From: an uncultured Dialister sp.
GTDB taxonomy: Bacteria; Bacillota; Negativicutes; Veillonellales; Dialisteraceae
Assembly: GCF_900538805.1 (NCBI RefSeq)
Contig: NZ_UPZP01000007.1
Coordinates: forward strand, 1-43,357
Length of the DNA: 43,357 bases
Direction of reading: 5' to 3'
Shown here: positions 27,013-35,836 of the stretch, piece after piece
Position numbering within the stretch: the stretch's first letter is position 1
How the letters are laid out: each line of letters opens with the position of its first letter
The notes under the pieces: model-generated
Told to the model about the DNA's origin: nothing
Seen by the model: only the letters and a program-made list of their open reading frames with translations
The model's database searches: none
Program-made: the position numbers and the translations under genes

Positions 27013-27615
27013 ATGGGAGAGAAGGAGGAAGCGGTGGAGCGGCTGCTGGACGGGTACCGGCGGTATTACACCATTACCCGCTTCGATGGAGTAAGGGAGG
27101 AGAAAGCCCGTGGACTGGCGGAGGCCGTCCACCTGGAGAAGCCTTTCTTTTCGGGAAAGTCGGAGCTTTCGGCGGTATGTGAGTATTATGAACAGGGGGA
27201 GAAATATTTTCTCTTCCATTCCGCAAAGCTCTGGGCCACTGCGCAGGAGGAGTTTATTTTCCTCTTCAAAGTGCCCCGTCTTACGCTGGCGGTGTTCCGG
27301 GAGCTTTCGGAGTACGCCTACGAGGCGGGTATGGATATGGCCCACATCGGACCGGGCCATATGTACACCTATATTTCACCCCTGTTTATCTGCGATTCCA
27401 TGGATGTGGAGGCGGCGAAGGCGCTGGTGAAGTGCCGCCGGTACAAATCGTTCCGCTTTTCTTTCCACGGATGGATGGAATACCATGCAGGAGCATTGGA
27501 GCTGGAAAGCGGGAAATTTTATTTCAACCGCGCAGGAAGGTGCATGGAAAAGGGACTGAAAAAAGTATTTGAGAATTATCCCTTTCATCAGGAATACATG
27601 AAAGCGGATGCCTGA
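27013..27615 (+). CDS. conserved protein of unknown function
   Basis: This 200-residue soluble protein is rich in aromatic and charged residues (YRRYYTITRFDG near the N-terminus; YYEQGEKYFLFHSAKLWATA around residues 57-76; FNRAGRCMEKGLKKVFENYPF near the end). The layout resembles a Firmicute family of unknown function in which a central part reads EKYFLxxxAKxWA, possibly DUF8052, but this is weakly supported. There is no signal peptide or membrane helix. The ATG at 27013 follows AAAGGAGGGCCC; an upstream ATG (26974) is less likely. The transporter gene follows 50 bp later, so they may share a transcript. Confidence 0.65.
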   Translation: MGEKEEAVERLLDGYRRYYTITRFDGVREEKARGLAEAVHLEKPFFSGKSELSAVCEYYEQGEKYFLFHSAKLWATAQEEFIFLFKVPRLTLAVFRELSEYAYEAGMDMAHIGPGHMYTYISPLFICDSMDVEAAKALVKCRRYKSFRFSFHGWMEYHAGALELESGKFYFNRAGRCMEKGLKKVFENYPFHQEYMKADA

Positions 27616-27665
27616 CTATCCACCGGTAAACCGGTATTTCAACCCTCACGAAAGGGGGCCGCTGT

Positions 27666-29426
27666 ATGAATACCCTTGTATTGTTAGCTGTGTGCTTAGT
27701 GATCCTTTTATGCGGATACATCTTTTACGGCCGCTGGCTGGTGAAGCAGTGGGGCGTAGGGAAGGGTGACATTCCCACCCCCGCCCATACCATGGAGGAC
27801 GGCGTGGACTATGTGCCTGCCAAGGCGCCTATCCTCATGGGCCATCATTTTTCGTCCATCGCCGGCGCAGGCCCCATTACGGGCCCCATTGGCGCCGCCA
27901 TGTTCGGCTGGCTTCCGGTGACCCTGTGGGTGCTGGTGGGCGGCATCTTCTTCGGCGGCGTCCATGACTTCGGCGCCCTTTTCGCGTCGGTGCGCCACAA
28001 CGGCCAGTCCATCGGCGAAATCATTTCCGCCAATATGTCCAAAAGGGCGAAGCAGCTCTTTATTATTTTCTCCTACCTCACACTCATCCTGGTGGTGGCG
28101 GCCTTTGCGGCCATCGTGGCTTCCACCTTTGGTGCGGTTTATGAAAACGGCGTGTTGAACGAAGCGAAGAGCGCCACCCCGGCTTCCGTGGCCATGGTGT
28201 CCCTCCTCTTCATTGCCGTGGCCATTGTCTTCGGCTTTGCGGTATACCGCCGCCACACCGGCATGGTGGCTTCCACCATCCTTGGCGTAGCAGCCATTGT
28301 GCTCTGCATGGCCATCGGCATGAATTTCCACCCCTTCTATTTCTCCACCCACACCTGGATGTGGCTCATCGGCCTTTACATTACCATTGCCTCCGTCACT
28401 CCCGTGTGGATTCTCCTGCAGCCCAGGGACTACCTCTCCTCCTTCCTGCTCTACGCCATGCTCATCGTGGCGGTGGTAGGTATCGTAGGAGCCCATCCGG
28501 ATATTAACCCGGATCTTTTCCCGGCGTACACCGGCTTTGCCGTGGACAATGGAAACGGTACCCAGTACCTCTTCCCCATCCTCTTCACCACCGTAGCCTG
28601 CGGCGCCATTTCCGGTTTCCATTCCCTCGTTTCCTCCGGCACCACCTCCAAGCAGCTGGATAAAGAATCCGATGCGAAACCCATTGCCTACGGCGGCATG
28701 CTGCTGGAATGCGTACTGGCTATCATCACCCTCTGTGCCATTGCCTACGCAAGGGAGACCGGTCATGTGAAGGGAGCCACCGATATTTTCGCCGGCGGCA
28801 TTGCAGCCATGATTGCTGCCATTCCGGGCCTTGCGTCCATGGAAAGCAGCATGTACACCCTGCTGGTGCTCACCTATTCCGCCTTCTGCCTCACCTCCCT
28901 GGACACCGCCACCAGACTGGCCCGCTTCATGTTCCAGGAATTCTGGCTGGAACCGGGGCAGACACCGAAGGACATTGACGGCACCTTCAAGAAAATCATG
29001 GTGAACCCCTACTTTGCCACCATCCTTACCGTGGTGCTGGGTATTCTCCTCGGCATGGGAGGCTTCATGAAAATCTGGGGCCTCTTCGGTGCAGCCAACC
29101 AGCTCCTGGCAGGTATCGGCCTCCTGGCTGTGGCCACATGGCTGGGCAATGCGGGGAAGAACAATAAAATGTTCCTCATTCCCATGACTTTCATGATGAT
29201 TGTCACCCTGAGCTCCCTGGTTATCATCGTAAGAAACCAGATCCTCATGATTATGAACGGCACCACCGACTGGGGCCCCTACGCCCAGGCCGGCATCGGC
29301 ATCCTCCTCATCGGCCTGGCCCTGGAGCTGGCAGTGGAAGGATACCGCACCATCATCCATCAGCGGAAACAGGCAAAGCTGGAAAAAACAGCAGAACTCT
29401 CCGGACTGGATGAAATGGAAGATTAA
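27666..29426 (+). CDS. cstA: carbon starvation protein CstA family transporter
   Basis: This 586-residue membrane protein has about 16 hydrophobic helices and the CstA signature GHHFSSIAGAGPITGPI near residues 57-73, with GGVHDFGALFASVRH following and GFHSLVSSGTTSKQL later. CstA proteins import peptides or pyruvate, often induced when carbon is short. In an amino-acid-using anaerobe it may complement the peptide ABC transporter at the start of the window. The ATG follows AAAGGGGGCCGCTGT. Confidence 0.92.
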   Translation: MNTLVLLAVCLVILLCGYIFYGRWLVKQWGVGKGDIPTPAHTMEDGVDYVPAKAPILMGHHFSSIAGAGPITGPIGAAMFGWLPVTLWVLVGGIFFGGVHDFGALFASVRHNGQSIGEIISANMSKRAKQLFIIFSYLTLILVVAAFAAIVASTFGAVYENGVLNEAKSATPASVAMVSLLFIAVAIVFGFAVYRRHTGMVASTILGVAAIVLCMAIGMNFHPFYFSTHTWMWLIGLYITIASVTPVWILLQPRDYLSSFLLYAMLIVAVVGIVGAHPDINPDLFPAYTGFAVDNGNGTQYLFPILFTTVACGAISGFHSLVSSGTTSKQLDKESDAKPIAYGGMLLECVLAIITLCAIAYARETGHVKGATDIFAGGIAAMIAAIPGLASMESSMYTLLVLTYSAFCLTSLDTATRLARFMFQEFWLEPGQTPKDIDGTFKKIMVNPYFATILTVVLGILLGMGGFMKIWGLFGAANQLLAGIGLLAVATWLGNAGKNNKMFLIPMTFMMIVTLSSLVIIVRNQILMIMNGTTDWGPYAQAGIGILLIGLALELAVEGYRTIIHQRKQAKLEKTAELSGLDEMED

Positions 29427-29436
29427 GTGTAGAAAT

Positions 29437-29471
29437 AAAAGCAGCGGAACCGCAAGGACCGCTGCTTTTTT
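29437..29471 (+). terminator. terminator after cstA
   Basis: AAAAGCAGCGG pairs with CCGCTGCTTTT around AACCGCAAGGA and ends in T residues. Confidence 0.88.
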
Positions 29472-29483
29472 ATGTGGGGGATA

Positions 29484-29545
29484 GGGGGATGGTGAGACAG
29501 TGGGACAGTGAGATAGTGGGACAGCGAGACAGGGGGACAGAGGGA
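29484..29545. repeat. 8-bp tandem repeat array at the IS21 insertion edge
   Basis: GTGAGACA, GTGGGACA, GTGAGATA and GCGAGACA units repeat up to the left end of the insertion sequence. No continuation of this array is seen on the other side of the element. Confidence 0.75.
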
Positions 29546-29613
29546 TGTTAGAGCCCAGCAATTATAGCCATTTTTAGTCCATCAATTTTAGCCAATTTTA
29601 GCTCAGGAATTGT
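29546..29613. repeat. left terminal inverted repeat region of IS21 element
   Basis: TGTTAGAGCCCAGCAATT followed by ATAGCCATTTTTAG and TTTTAGCCAATTTTAGCTCA, mirrored at the right end. Confidence 0.9.
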
Positions 29614-29658
29614 GGCCAACAACTCAAGATATATGTTAACTAAGAGCTAAAAGCAGCT

Positions 29659-30453
29659 TTATCTGTTGGAATGAACTCTTTCGGTTTCTACGCTATACGT
29701 TTCAAGATTCTGCCCGCGGAAACTATTGCCTCTCAGTTCAAAAACCATGGCATCATCAAAAATCCTGTCCAGTGTGCAGAGGAGTGCATTATCTTCACTG
29801 AAGTTTTCCCGCCAAGAAGATGGCTCTTTGTTGCTGGTGAAAATCATATTGTTGCATCCTTCCTTGTTGTAACGTCTGTCTATGAGGTCAAAGAAAAGCT
29901 GTGTATTTTCCTTATCAAACTGGCAATGCCCTACCTCATCAATAATAAGGCAGGATGGTCGTACCAAATCAGCCAAGAGGTAACTGGTTGTATTCTTGGC
30001 ACGAGCGCGAAGAAATTTATCTCTGAGTTCACTCATCTTGATGAAATAAGCCTTTAACTTATGCTTGCAGCATTCATAACCAAAAGCCTGAGCCAAGTGA
30101 GTTTTGCCGGTACCTGCAGGGCCAATGAAGATAATGTTCTTGTGGGCATAAACAGCTGACAAGGTCCTAAGTTCAGTTAACTGAGCTGCATTTTTGCCAC
30201 GAATAGCAGTGAAGTCAAAATTATCAAAGGTCTTTGGATGCCTAATCGGAAGCCGACTTAATTTAAGAAATGTTTCTATGGCAATCTGGTCCTTCTTATC
30301 CGAAATATACTGAAATATACTCAGAATATCCTGCATTGTACTTTCTGAAAAGTGGTTTTCAGTTGCCAGACGAGCAATTTCCTGCGCAGTCAGATTAATA
30401 TGCAGACATTTGCTGATGGATTCAATATCATCATAAAATTTATCATCAATCAT
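29659..30453 (-). CDS. istB: IS21-family helper ATPase IstB
   Basis: This 264-residue AAA+ ATPase assists the IstA transposase in choosing and assembling at targets. Walker A is GPAGTGKTHLAQ around residues 115-126 and Walker B is CLIIDEVGH. The ATG overlaps the istA stop (GGAGGGATAAAAA precedes it), coupling translation. Length is normal for IstB, so it appears intact. Confidence 0.93.
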   Translation of the reverse strand: MIDDKFYDDIESISKCLHINLTAQEIARLATENHFSESTMQDILSIFQYISDKKDQIAIETFLKLSRLPIRHPKTFDNFDFTAIRGKNAAQLTELRTLSAVYAHKNIIFIGPAGTGKTHLAQAFGYECCKHKLKAYFIKMSELRDKFLRARAKNTTSYLLADLVRPSCLIIDEVGHCQFDKENTQLFFDLIDRRYNKEGCNNMIFTSNKEPSSWRENFSEDNALLCTLDRIFDDAMVFELRGNSFRGQNLETYSVETERVHSNR

Positions 30454-31774
30454 TTTTTATCCCTCCCTTTTCGAAATTGAATTTGAAGAAAAGATTTGTT
30501 GAGCCGGAAGAGACCATATTTTTTTGAGTTATAGATACATGAACAGGCTCTGTTGGGACTTCCTCTGGCTCCTTTTTTACAAACTGGTCTGGGCAAAGAT
30601 GATCTCCCATAGACCAGTCGACCATATAGGATGCAAGGACATTTTGCAAATCCATGGAGTACACAGTCAGGCACCGGCCTTCCCGGCATACACGGGCAAT
30701 ACTTCCTTTGTAAGAAAAGGGGACGCCATAGCGTCTATGCTCATAGGTAATGAACCCATCATAGGAAATCTTACGCAGTGGGCAAAGGTAACCCCTGATG
30801 GAGTCTGTTTCCTTTAACGGTTTGACCATTTTTAAGCACACATGATGGTGAATATCGTCCGAAATAATCCCCCGAGAGGGGCGGAACACTTTATTCTGTC
30901 TGTTGCACCAATCTAATGCAGCTTCATTCAAATCATTGAAATTTTCAAAAGTCCGCCCCTGCAGAAAGTTTTCCTTTACAAAACGCACCAGCCTTTCTAC
31001 CTTGCCTTTTGTATATGGATGGCGAGGCTTGCAAAGAATGGTCTTAAAGCCAACCTCTTTCATAAATGCCTCATAATCTTTCTGCCAGATAGGAATTCCA
31101 GCCCAATCTCTTGCTATAACGACACTCTTCATGTTATCTGTCATTACTGACTTGGGAATCCCCATATAGCGGAATGCATGGATCATACCAATAAAAAGGC
31201 TTTCCTGACGAGCATTGGGGAAGAATTCAATGTACATTTCCCCACAATGATGACAACTCATGGCAAAGCAGGCTGCCTGGTAGTGGTGACCTGTAGAAGT
31301 GGTAACATTCACGAATCCCCAGTCCATTTGGTACATTTCTCCAGGAGCAGTGGAATATCTCCTGCTGCGAGTGTCCAGTCCTTCGACAGGTTTATGCCGA
31401 ACTGGGATTAAGTCTTTATGAGCTGTGATATAACGCTTTACCGTACTGAGACTGCCATTGAAACCAATTTTTTGAAGTCTTTCCAAACAAACTGTTGAGT
31501 TGCTGACTCCACTCTTCAGCAAAGAATCTAACATCGAGACATATGGTTGCAAGATAAGAAACTTCCTGCAAGTAGAGCCGGTTTTAGGCCCCGGAGAAAG
31601 GAAGATAAAGCCATTACGTTTCCAGGTCCGTAGCTTGGAGCGTGAGATGCCCGTACGGCGTTCCAATTCGCTAAGGTTTACATTGGAAAGATTAAAAGCC
31701 GTTCCCCTCTCTGTCTTCATTTCCAAAATGGCTTGTGCTACAATGCTATCAAGGCCATTACATGTCTTTTTCAT
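30446..31774 (-). CDS. istA: IS21-family transposase IstA
   Basis: This 442-residue transposase has an N-terminal helix-turn-helix (SELERRTGISRSKLRTWKR, about residues 35-53) and a DDE integrase core: D151 in QMDWG, D213 in MTDNMKS and E260 in KGKVERLVRF. All catalytic residues are present and the frame is intact, so the element may be active. It lies 137 bp inside the right end of the element. Confidence 0.93.
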   Translation of the reverse strand: MKKTCNGLDSIVAQAILEMKTERGTAFNLSNVNLSELERRTGISRSKLRTWKRNGFIFLSPGPKTGSTCRKFLILQPYVSMLDSLLKSGVSNSTVCLERLQKIGFNGSLSTVKRYITAHKDLIPVRHKPVEGLDTRSRRYSTAPGEMYQMDWGFVNVTTSTGHHYQAACFAMSCHHCGEMYIEFFPNARQESLFIGMIHAFRYMGIPKSVMTDNMKSVVIARDWAGIPIWQKDYEAFMKEVGFKTILCKPRHPYTKGKVERLVRFVKENFLQGRTFENFNDLNEAALDWCNRQNKVFRPSRGIISDDIHHHVCLKMVKPLKETDSIRGYLCPLRKISYDGFITYEHRRYGVPFSYKGSIARVCREGRCLTVYSMDLQNVLASYMVDWSMGDHLCPDQFVKKEPEEVPTEPVHVSITQKNMVSSGSTNLFFKFNFEKGGIKND

Positions 31775-31843
31775 AGAACCTCCTTTATCTTGAATTGTTG
31801 ACCAACACTATTTTAAAGGAGTTTTTCAAGAAATGTAATGGCT

Positions 31844-31911
31844 GTTTTATTTGAGCTAAAATTGGCTAGATTAGCTGAGCTAAAAATGGTCAAAATTGCT
31901 GGGCTCTAACA
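31844..31911. repeat. right terminal inverted repeat region of IS21 element
   Basis: Complement of the left end: it finishes ...CTAAAAATGG...AATTGCTGGGCTCTAACA, with internal GAGCTAAAATTGGCTAGA repeats. Confidence 0.9.
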
Positions 31912-31980
31912 GCGTATATATATATCGTACATATGCCATTTACACCCCTCTTTTCTCTTGTACATCTCTATAGGTATATT

Positions 31981-32170
31981 CTTGTTCCACTTGTTCCACT
32001 GTCCTGTTTTCCTCGATGAAGACTGGAAAATCAGGTGGAACAAGCGGCGGAACAAGATGGGACAAGGTGGAACAACTTTGGAAAAATTAACAGGTGAAAT
32101 TTTGTTCCCGTGGAACAAGCTGGAACGAGATGGGACAAGCTGGAACAAGAATATGCGGGAGCTTGTTCCA
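31981..32170. repeat. helically phased 10-bp TGGAACAAGC repeats (iteron-like)
   Basis: TGGAACAAG-like units start at 32036, 32048, 32058 and 32068, and again at 32111, 32121, 32131 and 32141, so most lie exactly 10 bp apart. Inverted copies (CTTGTTCCA) lie at 31981, 31990 and 32162. Two sets of four face the same side of the helix, as in replication iterons or cooperative protein-binding sites. They sit about 550 bp beyond the 3' end of the primase-helicase gene. Confidence 0.8.
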
Positions 32171-32194
32171 GTCGTTGAAATAATAAGGCAGAGT

Positions 32195-32715
32195 GACACT
32201 GTGGGTAAGGGTTCATAGGGTTCAGAAGGTTCAAAGGGTTCAGAGGGGAAGGTATCGCCCTTTGGGCGATGAAGTTTTTATGCCGCCTACGGCGGCAGCG
32301 CTGCCGGAGGCAGCGAAAACCGTACAACCGGGCTTCGCCCGTCGGAAATGCACCCCTTCTGCCTACGACACCTCTCCACGGGAAAGCGTCTCACACGATT
32401 CTCACTCGCCTGCGGCTCCCTACGAATCGTGTTCGCTTGCCACCCCGGAGGGGGAGGTTTGCTCTCCGCTTCTCTTAGTGCTAACTTATGTCGCTCATTC
32501 TATAGCGCCGCTAAAACTTCCCCCTCCGGGGGAAGTACCGCCGCAGGCGGGGATAGGGGTGCATTTCCCTCGCGCCAAAGGCGCGGTTTGCCTGTTTTCC
32601 CACGGGCGAAAGCCCGGTTGTATGGTTTTCCCAGCCACCAGCTACAAGCTACTAGATCTACGCCACAAGGCGGCCCCCCGATCCCGACCCCGACCCCGAT
32701 CCCAGCCGCTTCGCG
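32195..32715. repeat. mosaic intergenic repeat block H
   Basis: No gene. It starts with 9-bp GGTTCATAG/GGTTCAGAA units (about 32209-32248), then a CGCCCTTTGGGCG hairpin. A 235-bp member of the inverted-end element family spans 32344-32578 (GGAAATGCACCCC to GGGGTGCATTTCC, carrying an ACACGATTCTC...GAATCGTGT module). Hairpin cassettes with GGTTGTATGGTTTTCC follow, then 7-bp CCAGCTA units and 6-bp CCCGAC/CCCGAT units (32674-32703). The final AGCCGCTTCGCGGCT hairpin includes the stop codon of the primase-helicase gene. Confidence 0.8.
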
Positions 32716-32716
32716 G

Positions 32717-35092
32717 CTAGTCCCGTTCATAAAATCTCTGTCTCCCATAGGGTGTACACTTTTTCCTGCTCGCCCTCTTCCAGCCGTCCATTTTGCTCAT
32801 GATAGAAGAAATGTCATAGCTGTCCTGTTTCTTCATGCGGGCAGGGTCAAGGCCGAAGCATTCGGCGTAGATTTCCATATGGGTGACAGTGTCCCTGGTA
32901 ACGACACCCGGTTCTTTCGGCAGGCCGTCGGCGCCGGAAAGGTAGAGCCGCCTTTCTGACAGGTCCATGGAGTCCCATGTTTTAGGCAGTTTGGTTTCAA
33001 GGTATTTCCGCACCAGTCCTTCCCTGTCGTCTGCTTCCATGGCGGCCTGCTGCTGTTTCCGGGCAGCGGAAAGGAGCTCGTTATCGAGGTACAGCGGTTC
33101 CCTGGCTTTCCATATGGCCATGGCTTCGGCCCAGATCTGCAGGATTTCGTCCTTTGTCAGATGCCAGGGCTTGCGTGCATTACTGCCTCTGACCGCCACG
33201 GGCCAGAATCTGCGGTTGCCCGTGACGTCCCGCAAGAAGCCGTTTTCGGCGTTGGTGGTGCCTACGATGACGCACTGCCGGGGATGGCTTTCCACTGTAA
33301 TACCGTAGCTGGCGCGGTATTTGTCGTCCCGTCTGGAAATAAAGGATTTCACGGTCTCAATATCCGCTTTCTTCATGCCCGCCAGTTCGCCAAGTTCCAA
33401 TATGAAATAGCCCTGCAGTTTTTCCGCCGCCGCTTTATCCCTCATGTCCGTCAGCGTAAGGCTGTCGGAGAACCACTGTCCCCCAAGGCGGGAGAACAGC
33501 GTAGATTTGCCTATTCCCTGGCTCCCATTGACAATAAGGACGGAGTCAAATTTTATCCCCGGCTCATGCACCCTCGCCACGGCGGCGGCCAGTGTTTTCC
33601 TTGTGACCGCCCTTGTGTATTCGCTGTCCTCGGCGCCCAGATAGTCCACCAGCAGCATTTCCACCCGCTTCACGCCATCCCACGGGGGAAGGGACGCGAA
33701 AAATTCGCGGATAGGATGAAACTGGCGCTCGCTGGCCACGGTAATGAGGGCATCTTTGGCCTTCATGGGCGCATAAATGCCGTAATGGCTGGAAATGTAC
33801 GAATTCAGCTGGGACATGTCATTGTCCGACCAGCCCTGTTTAATCCGCGGCCATGGAAGGGAGCCCCGAACGTCCACGGAATCGGTGAGAAGGTTGTAGG
33901 AAATGGGATGCAGCTTCTCATCCATGCGAAGGATGGTCAGGAAATTGGTAAGGCAGTTGTCCACGGTGCCGTCGGACCTGAATTTCAGCCTTGCCGTCAA
34001 ACTTTTGACGGTTCCCGCTTTGGCGGCCTTTGGCGCAGGCACCTTGAAATCCTCTTCCGCTTCCCTTGCTTTCGATTTCAAAATTTCTTCACGAACCCGC
34101 TCATCCTTTTTCGCAAAGTCAATCATGGCCCTGTAGGACGGCAGACGGTCCACAGCGCAGCCGGCATCCGCATCACTGTCCAGATGGCCGAAACGGGTCA
34201 GCCTCACCGCGTCAAAGGCGTTCAGTATCCTTCCTGAGAGGGGGTCCGTGGCATGGAAAGAATACATGAATTTTCCTTCATACACCACCAGTCCCGCCGA
34301 CGAATCGGCGGGCTTGTAGTCATAGCGCCCGGGAATCGCCGATGGCTCATACCGGTCAGAAAGGAATGTCCGGATCACCTCATCCATAGGCCAGGCCCGG
34401 CAGAATGCCCCCACCAGTCCCCTCTTCCCATATGGGTCCTCTGCCTTCGCCACCGTCGCCGCCATCGCTTTTCCATCCGCCGATGGCCATGAAGAAACGT
34501 CCCGCCAGTCCTTGTACTCCTTCAGCACCTCGTCCGGATCCAGCAGCTCCCTTTCCTGCCCCAGAGCCACATACTCCCCGTCCTTTGACACGGAACCCCA
34601 GTACATGAGGCGTTCCGGCTCAAAGGTGGTGGGGTCGAAAAGCTCCATGCCCAGATGTTCCGCCACCTTCCGTGAAATGGCCCCATACTCTGCAGCCGAT
34701 ACATCCCGAAGAAGAGGAATCACCAGCCGGAGCCTCGGACTCTCGGGCCTGCTCTTATGGGTGGAATACAGGAAACAGGTGCAGGAGAGCTTTCCCAGCA
34801 CCTCAGACACCACACCCGGATGGCCATGGTCCATGTCAAGAGTCAGAAGAGACCTGGAAACCACATGGGTCTTCTTTCTGAGCCCATCCTTCAGGAAACC
34901 GCCTACAAAGCCGCCCACGTCCTTCACATCCGCCTGCCGCGCTCGCGGCATTCTTCGGTACTCCTCTGCGGTCTCCCCTGTCCGTACAGGCCGTTTCATC
35001 TTCTCCACCAGCTCAGGCCAGGTCATAGACCGGTTCTCCCAGATTCTCACTTTACGGTTCTGCGCCAAGGCGACTTGATAGGTTCTTTCCAT
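32717..35092 (-). CDS. primase-helicase of the virulence-associated E (VapE/VirE) family
   Basis: This 791-residue protein looks like a phage or satellite replication protein. The N-terminal part resembles an archaeo-eukaryotic primase: D86-M-D88 in LTLDMDHG, STH with H112, and FEPERLMYWG. The C-terminal part is the VirE superfamily-3-type helicase/ATPase with HPIREFFASLPPWDG, Walker A GSQGIGKST (about residues 523-531) and ELGELAGMKKADIE. The ATG at 35092 follows GAAAGGATGCCACT; a longer frame starts at 35149 but lacks a ribosome site. Its TAG stop is part of a repeat hairpin. No integrase or capsid gene is in view, so it may be a remnant or a minimal replicon. Confidence 0.85.
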   Translation of the reverse strand: MERTYQVALAQNRKVRIWENRSMTWPELVEKMKRPVRTGETAEEYRRMPRARQADVKDVGGFVGGFLKDGLRKKTHVVSRSLLTLDMDHGHPGVVSEVLGKLSCTCFLYSTHKSRPESPRLRLVIPLLRDVSAAEYGAISRKVAEHLGMELFDPTTFEPERLMYWGSVSKDGEYVALGQERELLDPDEVLKEYKDWRDVSSWPSADGKAMAATVAKAEDPYGKRGLVGAFCRAWPMDEVIRTFLSDRYEPSAIPGRYDYKPADSSAGLVVYEGKFMYSFHATDPLSGRILNAFDAVRLTRFGHLDSDADAGCAVDRLPSYRAMIDFAKKDERVREEILKSKAREAEEDFKVPAPKAAKAGTVKSLTARLKFRSDGTVDNCLTNFLTILRMDEKLHPISYNLLTDSVDVRGSLPWPRIKQGWSDNDMSQLNSYISSHYGIYAPMKAKDALITVASERQFHPIREFFASLPPWDGVKRVEMLLVDYLGAEDSEYTRAVTRKTLAAAVARVHEPGIKFDSVLIVNGSQGIGKSTLFSRLGGQWFSDSLTLTDMRDKAAAEKLQGYFILELGELAGMKKADIETVKSFISRRDDKYRASYGITVESHPRQCVIVGTTNAENGFLRDVTGNRRFWPVAVRGSNARKPWHLTKDEILQIWAEAMAIWKAREPLYLDNELLSAARKQQQAAMEADDREGLVRKYLETKLPKTWDSMDLSERRLYLSGADGLPKEPGVVTRDTVTHMEIYAECFGLDPARMKKQDSYDISSIMSKMDGWKRASRKKCTPYGRQRFYERD

Positions 35093-35156
35093 AGTGGCAT
35101 CCTTTCTGTATTGGTTAATAGACAAATAATGGAGTAAATATAGAGACATAAGATGT

Positions 35157-35305
35157 TTTGTGGCTAGTGGCTGGTGTCTATGCGCCTTGCGGCGCAGTGG
35201 CTTGTGGCTGGTAGCTGGTGGCTAGTTCTTTGTTTTTAACAACTAGCCACTAGCAACTAGCAACTAAACTAGCAACCAGCCACTAGCTACCAGCTACTAA
35301 TCCCC
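35157..35305. repeat. 7-bp tandem repeat block I (CTAGCCA type)
   Basis: GGCTAGT/GGCTGGT units, a GCGCCTTGCGGCGC hairpin, more units, then the complementary set CTAGCCA/CTAGCAA/CCAGCTA. The two halves are roughly inverted to each other, so the whole could fold as one long hairpin. Confidence 0.75.
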
Positions 35306-35448
35306 CCTTCCCTTTTACCCCGCAGGAAAGACCCGCAGATAACTAGAAAAAGGAGAAGCAGAAACAGTCCCAGCTTGCCATGTCCGATAACTTTACTGCT
35401 TTTGATTGCTTTTGTCAGTTTGATCCCAAAAATACTTGAACTTTGCAT
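35287..35448 (-). CDS. possible 53-residue single-pass membrane protein
   Basis: A short frame begins at 35448 behind a very good ribosome site (AGAAAAGGAGATGGTCT). The product has a basic N-terminal half (KLTKAIKSSKVIGHGK), one hydrophobic helix (LGLFLLLLFLVICGSFL, about residues 27-43) and a positively charged end. No family was recognised; holin-like proteins, toxin-type peptides and small regulators share this design. The C-terminus runs into repeat DNA. It lies between the VapE-type gene and the candidate RNA on the same strand. It may be real but is unproven. Confidence 0.4.
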   Translation of the reverse strand: MQSSSIFGIKLTKAIKSSKVIGHGKLGLFLLLLFLVICGSFLRGKREGGISSW

Positions 35449-35585
35449 AGACCATCTCCTTTTCTGATGTAATATCAGATACAAAGGGCAGTGCCGGTAG
35501 AGATACAGACCCTTTGATAAGGAGAGATGCAGCAGAATCAGTACTGTCCTGAAATAAACCAAGGAATACGCGAAAAAGACACAAG

Positions 35586-35836
35586 AAAAAGGCCGGGCAT
35601 GGTTAGCCCGGCCTTCGAATATCTATCACAGACCGAGCATGTAAACAGCCGCTTCTGTCTGACAACAGAAAGCAATTTACATGCAGTAAAAATTATTGTG
35701 TATGGACCGCTGTGCTTTATTCGTAAACTCCCACTATATGCAGCTGACACCGGCCATGGCAACAACCGGATCCCCTCAGCCGCGCGGGATACGTCACACA
35801 TGTATTTAGTATAACCGGTACGCTTATAATATGCAA
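35586..35836 (-). ncRNA. candidate structured RNA (about 215 nt) with promoter and terminator
   Basis: On the minus strand TTGCAT (35836-35831), exactly 17 bp, TATACT (35813-35808) form a near-consensus promoter; transcription would start near 35801. The RNA ends in a perfect GGCCGGGC/GCCCGGCC stem with TTTTT (35614-35586). Inside, GCATGTAAA (35684-35676) pairs with TTTACATGC (35645-35637) and encloses a perfect TTCTGT/ACAGAA hairpin; near the 5' end GCTGA/TCAGC encloses a CCGG/CCGG stem. A weak frame crosses the terminator and has no ribosome site. It could be a 6S-like RNA, a replication-control RNA for the nearby primase, or a leader of the small frame downstream. Confidence 0.6.

Larger units (their letters stand above)
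29546..31911 (-). mobile_element. complete IS21-family insertion sequence
   Basis: The 2366-bp element has inverted ends starting TGTTAGAGCCCAGCAATT at both sides (29546 rightward; 31911 leftward, complement). Beyond the first 18 bp the ends share multiple TAGCCATTTTTAG and AGCCAATTTTAGCTCA repeats, as is typical of the multiple transposase sites of IS21. It encodes istA and istB on the minus strand with overlapping frames. No target duplication of 4-8 bp is visible next to the ends. Confidence 0.93.

Noticed and set aside
35538..35801. 87-residue minus-strand frame
   Set aside because: It runs through the perfect terminator hairpin, lacks a ribosome site and coincides with the candidate RNA.
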